Shown here: positions 21,476-31,799 of the stretch, piece by piece
Numbering within the stretch: position 1 is the first letter of the stretch
Layout of the letters: every line of letters begins with the position of its first letter
Source: Ascidia mentula
Taxonomy: Eukaryota > Chordata > Ascidiacea > Phlebobranchia > Ascidiidae
Reading direction: 5' to 3'
Length of the DNA stretch: 64,000 bases
Assembly: GCA_947561715.1 (NCBI GenBank)
Contig: OX387199.1
Location: forward strand, 17,613,001-17,677,000
Notes under the pieces: model-generated
Told to the model about the DNA's origin: nothing
The model's input: the letters and a program-made list of their open reading frames with translations, nothing else
Database searches by the model: none
Program-made: the position numbers and the translations under genes

Positions 21476-24036
21476 TCATTCGATCTCTGTTGCGGACTTA
21501 TATAGGTTCATCTTCTTCAAAGCTTTCGTGTATCGGTGTTTCTGCGACTGGATAAGGGGCCAGATCAGAGGTTGACACAGTGCTTTCCCGGCCATTTGCG
21601 TATCGGACACGAGCATACGTGGGGTTTGCAGATAACAACTCCACAGGATCGCAAACGGGTTCTCCTTTATTGCGTACGAAACGACGCAGCAACACAGTTC
21701 CTTGATTTCAAGCCATGAAGGCATTGACGTCCCAGACATCGCTCGTCGTGAAAATGTAAACAGTCTCTCATGCCGCGTTTGATTAGTTGCCGTACAAAGT
21801 AGTGAGCGTATGGCGTGTAATGCCTCTGGAAGAACTCTTTCCCAATTTTCTTCCATCAAGTCTTGTGTTTTAAGGAGAAGTCTAATTGTTCCCCACACGG
21901 TTTGATTCGCTCGTTTACATTGAGAATTACCTTGGGGGTGATAGGGTGTGGAACAACTTGCTGCGATACCACGAGCAGTTAAGAATTCCCTGACATCTTT
22001 GCTAATGAAGGACATCCCCCGGTCGCTATAAATATATTGCGGAAAACCAAAAAGACAAAAGAGTGTCGACAAACAATCAATTACCGTTTCTGACGACATC
22101 TTCTTACACGGAAAAACAAACGGAAATCTGCTAAATTCGTCACTGATTACAAGTAGATACGGCTTGGGACCTTTAACAGGTCCTTTGAAATCAATCGCTA
22201 AGCGCTCCCAAGAGTGTGTTGCTTTAACAAGTGTTCGAGAAGCAGGTCGGTAAAACGAGGTTTAATTTCAGCACAAGTTCGACATCGACTGGTCGCAAGT
22301 TTGGTTTCTTCGCCAGTATATATATGGAAGATTGCGTGACCGAATAAAATGGTAAAGTCTTGCAAAACCCGGATGTCCCAAAGAATCATGCAGTTTCGTC
22401 AACTGCACTAGCGAACTCGTTGCGGCGCATATTCGGGAGAAAGCATCTGGCGCAACATTCTCGATCCCCGGTTTGTGTCGAATTTCATGATGAAACGGAC
22501 TTAATTCCAATCGCCACATCGATATTTTGTTATTCTTAATTTTGCTATGATTTTTTTTGTCAAACATAAAAGAAACAGAGCGTTGGTCTGTTATGAGAGT
22601 GAAGGTTCGTTCCCTAAGAAAATGTGACCATTTGCGAACGGCTTCCATAATCGCCGTAGCTTCCTTTTCAATGCTGGGATAGTTTCGTTCACTGTTGCTT
22701 AGAGTACGTGACATAAATGCGACTGGGCGACCTCCTTGTGATAGAATCGCCGCTATGGCATAGTCAGAAGCGTCACTTTCTACTTCGAACGGAATGTTTT
22801 CGCGAATACTACGAAGACTTGCGTTCGCTAGAGCACATTTGAGGGTTTCAAATGATTGTAGAGCATCATGCCCGAGCGGAAAATCGTCGGCCTTTAAAAG
22901 GGGTCCAGCTTTTGTTGAAAAATTTTCGATCCATTTAGAGTAATAAGCAAACATTCCATTCACTCGATTTAGCTCACGGAGCGATTTAGGCGGAGGCAAA
23001 TTAAGAAGAGGACGTAAGCGTTCGGGGTCGGGTTTAAGTTCGTCATAAGATATTTGATAACCAAGTAAGTTTAAAATCTGTTGCCGTATACCTTAGACTT
23101 TTCTTCGTTAAAAGTCAGATTATCAGACTTCGCGGCTTCGTGGAGAGCTCTCAGGTTCTTATCATGTTCCTCAATAGTGGCACCGGTTACTGTCAGATCG
23201 TCGAGATACGCATATACCTTTTGCAAATTGTTTCTTTGAATGAAGTCGTCCATCACTCTTTGAAAGGCTGATACGCCATTCGTAACACCAAACGGCAAAC
23301 GTTTGTACTGGTACAATTTCCCCATCGCTTGAAAAGCAGTGAAAGGTTTTTCCTTGTCCAAAATAGGTACTTGATGATAAGCGGAGCGCAGGTCCAAAGA
23401 ACTGTAAAACTTGTCTTGCGAAACTTTCCGCACTATTTCCTTGATTTTGGGTAGAGGGTATGCGTCAAGTAGAAAATAACGATTTACGGTCTGGGAGTAG
23501 TCAATAACCAACCGTCGTTTGTTTTTGTTCTTTACGACAAGTACCTGCGACCTCCACGGAGAGCGCGCGGGCTCAATGATATCCTCGTCCAACAGACGCT
23601 TAATTTCCCCACCAATAAAATCGATGTCTTCCTGGCAGTATGAGCGTGAAGGAGATGCAATCGGCTTGTAATTTGGCTGAAGAAATTGGAAAAGCCTAGG
23701 GGGGCGTACTTTGGCCGAAATTAGAGCTGCAAACTTCGGCTTTGAATTAATCACAAGTGGTTTCTCCGGCCCGTTGAACAAAAATGTAACAGCACGGTGC
23801 ATTGCAAAGAAACTTTGTCCAAGTATTACGTCGGAACAAGAATCTTGCATAACCTCCATTGAAATATTATTGTACACTCTTCCGAGAAGTTTGAGGTTTA
23901 CACGCACGCGACCATATGTTTCCAGGAAAAGCTTTTTCGAAGCCATTGTCACTTCTCCTGTTTTACTTTTAAGACTAATATTCAGTCTGTCAGCTAAGCA
24001 CTTATCAATAAAGTTTTCTGACGCTCCAGAGTCAAG
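21476..24036 (-). pseudogene. Gypsy pol (protease, RT, RNase H, integrase), broken
   Basis: The protease motif LDSGASENFID follows directly after a TAG stop at 24037-24039. The reverse transcriptase has SSLDLRSAYHQVPI, QYKRLPFGVTNGVSAFQRVM and the catalytic YLDD. A frame change falls near 23060. RNase H then shows VESDASDYAIAAILSQGGRP, ITDQRSVSFMFD and HKPGIENVAPDAFSR. The integrase HHCC zinc region follows (LGHPGF ... CRTCAEIKPRF), and the core has YSDRGMSF and YHPQGNSQCKRAN. In the last motif Lys stands where the catalytic Glu of the D,D35E triad is expected. The C-terminal part (LLRRFVRNKGEPVCDPVELL) overlaps in another frame. Confidence 0.85.
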
Positions 24037-24994
24037 CTAGGCTTTTGCAAATACGCCTTCAATTTGAGCATCATAACGACGGCCCTTCGCAAGCATTGCG
24101 GCGCTCCTGTGGAGTCCACTGTATGCTCGTCTGCCTTCGATGCTACAACCAGATAGCGAGAATGAATCGCTTGTTCACTAACCTCCGTGGAAGCAGTGGC
24201 GGTCACACGATTGCCGCTATGACAAACTTTGGAATAAGGCCCGCGTTTGCCACATTTAAGGCAGTTGCTTTCCCGAGCAGGACAGAAATTGCGACTGTGC
24301 ACTGATCCTCCACAATAGAAACATTTTCTAACAGGAAGCTTTGGATCTTTGAATTTGGAAGTGGAGGCAATAAAATTGAAACCTTTGTCACTCTCATTGA
24401 TAGTGGATGTCAGCTGAAGGGTAGAATGCGGGGCCATCGAGCTTGATTGTAGGTAGTATGTGCTAAATCGGAGGCGCGTTGAAGGTCGATGTCATTGACC
24501 TCTAAAAATCGTTGCCGAATTGAAGGAGATCGAAGTCCATTTATAAAAGAATCCCGAACCAGTTCGTCGTGATATATCACGGCACTGACGTTTTCAAATT
24601 GGCATTCTTTGGCAAGGAGTTTAAGAGCACAAAGATATTCATGCACACTTTCGCCGTTTGCTTGCTGTCTACTAACTAGTAGATACCTGGAGTAGATGTT
24701 GTTACTTTTTTTCTCATAGAGTTCCTTTAACGTAGTTACGATGGAATCGTAACTGCCATTTTCCTCCACATACGGGTAAATATCAGGCGAAAGAAAACTC
24801 CGTATGACACGAGCTTTGTTAATTGCCGGTAAGCCTTCAGCTTTGAAGTCTTCTAATGAGGCAAGGTAATCCATAACGGTACGAAGCCAAAATTTAAAAA
24901 CCTTGGCTGCATCGGGTGCATTCGGATCAGCAGTTAAATCCTTCGGTCGGGGTATGTGCTGTTCCATTTTTTTTGTTTTATCAACTTTAATCAA
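23994..24994 (-). pseudogene. Gypsy gag with two zinc knuckles, frameshifted
   Basis: The first open frame (24410-24994) starts MEQHIPRPKDLTADPNAPDA and reads as a helical capsid-like domain with VMDYLASLEDFKAEGLPAIN and RYLLVSRQQANGESVHEYL. The frame then changes into 23994-24437, which holds CFYCGGSVHSRNFC and CLKCGKRGPYSKVC. The first is a clear CCHC knuckle (Cys-x2-Cys-x4-His-x4-Cys); the second keeps three Cys but has Tyr where the His is expected. The two frames overlap by 28 bp. The overlap could be a damaged or programmed shift; given other lesions, decay is likelier. Confidence 0.8.
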
Positions 24995-25199
24995 CTTTAT
25001 TAAATTGTCAAAACCTTTAGAGGGATTTTATGGGTAAACGGAATCCAGGTTTTAATAAAGTTGAACTTTGAGTGACAAACAATAACACCTGTAAAAGAAA
25101 GACAAAAGTAAGACCGCACACAGAGAACACCAAGAACAACTAAAGAAACACAGGGCGCTGGCAGACATAAGATGCGTATAATTCCGGACGCACAATTAA

Positions 25200-26430
25200 T
25201 TACACGCGCCAGTGTAAGTGTTGCGTTCGATCACCACATTGGTTGTATGAGCGCAGATGATGCCAGGCTGTTGCCATGGCGATTTTCAGCCAGTTTGGGG
25301 CATTTTTGCTATGTTTTTCAGGGTTATTAGTCAGGCAGTAAATTGGCAGAAGGTGCAGTTGAACATGTAACTGAAAAACTACCAACATATTGAGCTGAAT
25401 TTTGTGGAAAAATGAATTACAGAAAGTATGGTCAATTTGTGATTTTCTGTTAGTCCCGACCCTTGTCTAGGAATTCTGGTTAAAATTATATTCGAGATAA
25501 CTACTTTAACCGCTCCCCTAGGGGCATTTTGACACCTGAACTCCTGCTCGACATTCAAATATTTCCATCATCATGACGTTGTTCGTGTGAAAGCGAGATA
25601 ATTCTATTCTAATGTTGTTTTTCGCGTGTTAAATTTCTCAGTGTTTGTTTCGTACAATCCCATTATCGAGCATAAATCCCAACGAAAATTCGCGATCTTA
25701 AGCAGGTGTTGTTTGAAGTTGGGTTTGGCATATTTAACGTAAGATTCCTGACTCGATAACCAGTGGTTTTATCAGTGCCCTTATCAGTGCCACGTCGATT
25801 CCCAGGATTCGTGTTTGGAGTTTAAGTCACATTTTTAGATAAGTCAAAACTGACAAAAGTCTCTGTCGACGGTATTTGAAAGCTCGTTCCTATAAACAAA
25901 ATTAAAACCTACTTCCGATTTTGTCCACTCATGTGCAACAATTGCCTACAGTGAAAGACAAAACTTTGGTAAAATGATTGTTTAATGGGCACCGCGTTAC
26001 CAACGAGGCGCAAGATTTAACTTGCTTTGAAAACTGATGTCGCATCGATGCAGTTTTTTCTTTGCAGAAATCAAACCGTTCAAGGCCACTCTCCCAGCAA
26101 ACTTACACATATCCCTTTCTTAAAGTTTTTAACATGCGAAAGGCAACAAGTATCTTTTCTCAAGCTGTGACTTTGAAATATTCAGTTTGGCTACAGTCGG
26201 TGATTGGGAATTTGAAAAATACAAAAGAGTATTTGTAAGATAGAGATCCCTGAAATGCTGCCACGACAGAGGTTCTAAAATTATCTTAACACAGTGTAGG
26301 AGCACTCTGTCTGTATACTTGAGTAGAGAATAACAGTACGAATCCACATCAGCACAAGGTTAAGGGCCACCATGTTTTTGACAAATTTACCATGGCAATT
26401 AATTTACAACAATTGGACCAAGTTAAGTGG
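25200..26430. repeat. Dispersed repeat, R2 copy 2 joined to R3 copy 1
   Basis: 25200-25545 matches 7370-7700 and 38050-38345 (shared GACCCTTGTCTAGGAATTCT). 25546-26430 matches 38725-39710 (shared CCTGCTCGACATTCAAATAT and CTGAAATGCTGCCA). About 380 bp present in the other copy between the two blocks is missing here (junction at GGGGCATTTTGACACCTGAA). No coding motif is visible. Confidence 0.7.
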
Positions 26431-26439
26431 AAACCAACC

Positions 26440-27800
26440 TACAGAACTTCTAAATCAAAGCTGAACGAAATGGATATCGTCCCTATCAAAAAATGAGTTA
26501 GTTAATTGAGTCGGAACAAGTTTTGCAAAATTGTCCGGGAATCGATTTTGCAATTATCGATCGTCTCGTTGTAAAACAAAACTCGCATTGCAATATCACT
26601 TCTAATACCTTCTGACACTGATCGTAATTCTTACTATCTTTCTAGTTCCATCGAATGGAAGACGTGACATTAATTTAATTCGATTTCACTTCTCAACGCT
26701 CGTCGTCATTGTAGCTGCATAAATTTTTAGACCTTAATGGTTCGGTACCAAATTTCTTTCTCTTGCACCATCAATTTCTTCCTCTTCGTATAAGAATTCA
26801 CAAGTTTAGTGAAACATTTACCCCCACAACACTGTGTTTATTGATAACAACAACAAGTGTCACTAAACATTCACAGTTGAAGAAAACAAAACATTAACAC
26901 TTCAACCAGTTACTGACCATAGGAAGTTACTTCATTTAAGTGCCGGAGAGTAAAATGGTAATACTATTGAAATGACCACAACAATTTGATACAACGTTAA
27001 GGAAGAAAGATTTTTGAAAGCGATTCTATAGCAAAGTGATGAAATTATCGTTGCTGAGATTTTCGCATTACTAAAAGTTTGTATTATCTTGGCAAAATTA
27101 AACTGCACTCGTGCGTTGATAATAACCAACAAAATACAAAGGGCGAGGTTTATGTACAAAGCGTGTGAGAGGGGGTTTTGAAGGGGTGTTTTACCTTTTC
27201 ATGTGAATTTTTGAAGGTGGCAAACTATATTTCCTTCTGCCGATTGTTTGTAGTCCATGAGTTGGTTACATGGAATGTTTTATACATCATAACATCATAT
27301 TTACAAATAAACGTTGATCCTGCAGGGACGCAAAAAAGTGGGAAAGTCACTGGAAACAAGAGGAATCACCGCATCATTGTAATGTCCAAAATGACTCCAC
27401 CCAAGTTGATGTCAAGCGTTCCAACACTCACACATAAGAGTGTCCATGTGTTCGACCAATTCATCACGTGACTAATACCATGGTACATAAAATGATGACG
27501 CATAAAATGCAACAGAAAAAGCATGAATAGGCATCAATAGAGACAAGGAAACAATAAAACAGAGTGCATACACGAAACAAATTTCACGTATTTTTGTTCT
27601 TTAGCTGAGGAAGCGCAGATCTGGCGTCAAAGATGTTACTTTCGAAATATATAATTTGACATGTAAACTTTGTGTTCGAATTACTTTGCCATAACAAACC
27701 AAATAGGATTCTACACATGGAAGGTACGCGTGACGTCAGAAGGAAGAGTTATAGTTTCCGAAAATTCAATCTCAGAAAAATGTACCTCATAATTTCCATT
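26440..27800. other. Gene-free region downstream of the LDLa-7TM receptor gene
   Basis: Nothing recognisable is seen apart from AT-rich sequence. The 3' untranslated region of the receptor gene that ends at 27820 on the minus strand should lie here. Open frames at 26932-27159 and 27178-27471 have no family signature. Confidence 0.4.
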
Positions 27801-27819
27801 AACAGAGTGCAAGGTTTAT

Positions 27820-30800
27820 TTACAGATTGGTTTTTGTTTCAACTACAAGTAAGTTTTCTCGGTTAGCCACCACAACCACATTTTCATGGTGCACTTCCAG
27901 TGGTTGACGCCTGAAAACGGCACGTAGGCCATCCCGGACTCTATCATAAAGCAGTTTCGGGGCGTTGGAGTAGATGAGGGGATTTAGAGAGCTGTTGATG
28001 GGGAGCAAGATAATTGCTGACACAGCGTACATCACTGGAGGCATAGGGACTCCACCGAAGTTTACAAATGCCATGATGGAAATTGGAACCCAGCAGAAAA
28101 AATCGGTAATTATCAGTCGGAGGATTTTCTTTTGCATTCCTGCCGAAACAAACAGCATTAATGGTATAATATGTATGCAAGTACGAATGTTCTTGCCTTT
28201 GTTTTGTGTTTCCGCCCTTCCAATTCTTGGTCTCTCGTTCACTTGCCTGGCACTGGCAGTTGACTTCTTATAAATCCAAAAATATGTTATTGCTACAAAC
28301 ATGAAGGCCAGAAAGTTGAGAGTAATAATAGCGATTGAATATCCCCATGCCTTGTCGTTGGTTGTTACATAAAGTTTGCTGATGCAAACACTGCTGCTGC
28401 TGTAATATCTACACATAAATAATTTTGTAGCAAAAAAATGAAGATTTTGCGCGCAGAAAACAACCCCAAATATCCAGAAATGTCAAATAGCTCAGTGTAA
28501 TTGTAATCCTCTAGAATATCCATAAAATCCATCCAGGAATTGGCATCATTCACTCGCATGAGGGCAGTGTTGAGTACTTGGGAATCGTTGCTTGTAAAGT
28601 TGTGTTGGAAAGTTACAAATCGACCCATGAAGTTATTCATGTCTGTGTACGCAATGCTAGTGTCATTCGAAACTGGTTTCACCACCAACAACTATAATAA
28701 TATCTCACCAGACATGTCGACTGCCACATTGTCAAAAAACGGATTCTCATTCATCCAAGCTTTGGTTTCAAACAAATGTTGAAGTTGAGTTATGAGTGGA
28801 ATAAAAGCAATTGTAAACGAGAATGTCCAGGAGAGAATAATGGAAAGGATGACTGTTTTCAATTTAGGTTTCAAGGATGCACCGAATGGCTGAAACAGAA
28901 GAGAACATTAACGTTTTTTTGCATATAAAAGCAAGTTTAAAATCTTGACGGTCTTTTCGATTCGAGGGAGGAGGAATATAGTTGTCAGTTCAAATCCCAT
29001 CGAACTGAAAATTCTTCCCTCTTTATTTACCCTGTAGTTCCGAAATTGGGCAAAACTGCGTGATTTTAACTACGTTGGGGTTTGCTGAGCTTAATGGCAT
29101 ACAAGAGTATTCGTGTCAGTTTCGTTTAACATGTCAGGCTGAGAATCTAGCTATAGCTGTAACAGTGATAACAGATGAGTTTCTGGAGATAAAACGTTTT
29201 CGGAGAGAAAGTTGTCACAAAATTTGGCCGTCATCGGTTCAACGATGTTGGCAATAGCTGGCTCAACCAAATGCAATTGTTTCACTCACGTTTTTCACAG
29301 CATATAGTCGGAATATGGTTAACAGAACCATTGTTAACACCGATGTTTCGCTTGAAAGCAAAACCAATACCCCCATTGTGGTGCAACTTCCGCTTGATCT
29401 CCAAATAAGGTCATTGGCACAATAATTTCCGGAGTATCTGACACCAGCTGCACCAAGCATGATTAGATAAACTCCCATGAGTAAATCGGAAACGGATAAA
29501 TTGAAAACGAGCAGATGGTTTGTGCGAAATGCAGCAGTTTGTGATTCTGTCGACGCCAACGTTTTGCTTTCCATCACCATGACAACCTCAAACACAAAAT
29601 TTTGATTTTTTTTAACCACATCTTATTGTACAACGAGACCAGAAAAAAGCCTGGTTTGATTTACTAAATTTCCGGCAATGGCGAGCATCCCCATTATCCA
29701 CACAATGGCTCGTAGAAACGGGTTTGCAATCAACTCGTATCGTGATGAAAATATGTTTTCGTTGATCACTTTTGTGTTGGTTGGACATTCGTCCGACCAA
29801 TCAGAGCAGTCGCCGACTCCATTGAACTTCTGTGAATTCAAGAAAACTTTGTAAATTGAGAAAAAATTTTTTGTTTGGTGTACAAATCTTGTTACGAAAT
29901 AACTGTTTTGTGTGTAGTCGGTGAACAGATTTTAACAAATTCTCCATAAACTTAATGGTTGGTAAAAAGATTGAAACAAATCTGAGTAAATGCAAAAACT
30001 TTTAAATTAATAATATGTGTTTACCTTTTCCTTTTTAACGAACAGTGGGTGTTTGGTTTCGCAATAAAACCTTCCGTCTTTTGTGCAGTTTATTTCGTCA
30101 CTTTGATCGTCGCAGTTAATTGTGAGGTCACAAACATCCGATTCGTTGACAGAAATCTAATGTTTATGAAACGTTTTTTTGTTTCTGTCACAGCGACACA
30201 AATGGTATGGAATTGTAAAAGTTATTAGGAAAGCATGTATTTAGCCAACGTTGTTGAGATCATTGTGAATAAATAATGGGCATTCTGGACAACAGTACAT
30301 AATGGTAATTAGATCACTGATGCTGGCAATGAAAATAAGTGATGAACAAATATTTTTAGCTTCAATTAAAAATCGAAATTAGTTGTTATTAAAACACTAC
30401 AACAGCAGAAACTACAAAGGTTGTCAGCAACAGGTATTTTTACTTTAGTTCCGTGCAACGCTGGACAGTAGAATCTTCCTTCCTTTGTGCACAATTCTTC
30501 TGGATATTCGTCACTTTTATTCTTGCAATCGATGAAACCGTCGCAGACCTTGGACATAGAGATAGTGAGAAGTCCGTCTTTTGTGTCACAGCTTTTCCGA
30601 TGTTTGCAAAGTTTAGGATCTTCATCGTGGAAGAAGATTTGCATTGGGTCATAATTCATGACCCAATCATTGCAATCATGCTTCCCATCGCACAGTAGTT
30701 TGTTGTCCAACCTCCACAACGTCATACCCTGGCTCCTTCCCTGTGTAAAACACATCACGTGGTTCCTGGTATGTTCTTGTGCGATAGTTTTGTTGCTCAC
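27820..30800 (-). CDS. LDLa-repeat 7TM receptor (LGR/relaxin-receptor-like GPCR)
   Basis: This is a plasma-membrane rhodopsin-class receptor with extracellular LDL-receptor class A modules. Exons read: about 30435-30780 and 30025-30157 (LDLa, for example SKVCDGFIDCKNKSDE and LTINCDDQSDEINC), 29665-29829 (LDLa end plus TM1, NPFLRAIVWIMGMLAIAGNL), 29290-29586 (TM2-3, LLVFNLSVSDLLMGVYLIML), 28709-28889 (TM4), 28465-28672 (loop only) and 27820-28408 (TM5-7). TM7 has LLPINSSLNPLIYS, the NPxxY motif in the LGR/RXFP style. The place of the DRY motif reads IFRLYAV, so the acidic residue is missing. The second extracellular loop is about 120 residues. No leucine-rich repeats are visible. The first exon and signal peptide are not identified; the ligand is unknown. 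Confidence 0.82.
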
Positions 30801-30899
30801 GCTGGAAGGAATATTTTTATTAGTTATTGTAAGGCTTATCATGATTTCGTGGCTGTTACATTCAGCGCCGACTGCTGCTCTGTTTCTGTTATTATTTCG

Positions 30900-31795
30900 T
30901 GCTGGAAATTAAGTACATTCTACTGCCTGCTGGATGTGTGTGTTTGATTTTAATGTTTTTACTTGTTGTATGTTTGTTGTTTTTAGAGTACTGATGATGT
31001 TCTAAGTACGAAATATATGTTTTCTCACAATTAAGTGTCTTGGATGATTGTGCAATAGCCTAATCTAGGTCATTCCTAGTAATCACGTTTACCACTTCAT
31101 TTATTTACTTAACCCAAACTTCAGTATAGATTACACAGCAAAAATGTTAAACAATTCAAAAACGGTTTGCGATGGACAAAATTTCTGTTAAAATCGCTAA
31201 ACAATCAAAAAATAGTGTAACTAATCCATATCATTACTCCCCCTAGCGTTAAGCTGTTTTGTGCAACTAAATTACTCCACATATGCCAACATTGCAATTT
31301 CTAGTAAACTCTGTTCTTGGAGATGTACCGACTGACTTACGACCTAAATAAAATAATTTTCATCTGTTTTTGACGCATTTATGTTGTGAGCCGCAAAAAT
31401 TATGCGTGCCTAACTTTGACCACACCAGACCTAAAAATGTTGTGCATTGAATCATTTGACTAATACGCCGGAATATTTCGTTTGCAATAAATAAGAAATC
31501 TGAGATCGGGTAACTCACATATTTCAATGAACATTGGTGCGGCACAAATAAAAACTACAATATAAGAAGCGAATGAAGATGGCTATTTAGACGGCAATAT
31601 CGTTGTGAGTGTGAGTTGGTGGCGGAAATTAACATTATAGACCGAAACATTCTTTCATATAAACTGACATTCGAGTAAGTAATAAGTTATGTATTTTCAC
31701 TTACCCAACACCTCCACTCTCCCGGTATGTAGTTGGTTGTTGTTGTTGAGCAGTCGTTCTTTACTTTCTCATCCACACTGAAACTTACTTGTTAG
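30900..31795. other. Gene-free stretch between LDLa exon groups
   Basis: No exon is recognisable here. It may be an intron, if the LDLa exons on both sides belong to one gene, or an intergenic spacer; sequence alone does not decide. Confidence 0.35.
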
Positions 31796-31799
31796 GTAT

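Larger units (their letters stand above)
21476..24994 (-). mobile_element. Ty3/Gypsy LTR retrotransposon, internal region, degenerate
   Basis: The order on the minus strand is gag, two CCHC knuckles, aspartic protease, reverse transcriptase, RNase H, integrase: the Ty3/Gypsy arrangement. It is broken by several frame changes and stops, so it is inactive. I could not find matching LTRs by eye at 21.0-21.5 or 25.0-25.2 kb; they may be lost, diverged or buried in repeats. Repeat R2 copy 2 starts immediately to the right (25200). The gag and pol parts are listed separately. Confidence 0.88.

Noticed and set aside
21340..25200. LTR pair for the Gypsy element
   Set aside because: I compared the flanks by eye and found no convincing long direct repeat; the shared AATAAAGTTGAACT-like words belong to the surrounding dispersed repeats.
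28980..29010. Possible tRNA B box (CAGTTCAAATCCCATC) in a receptor intron
   Set aside because: There is no A box at the right distance upstream and no cloverleaf; insufficient for a SINE call.
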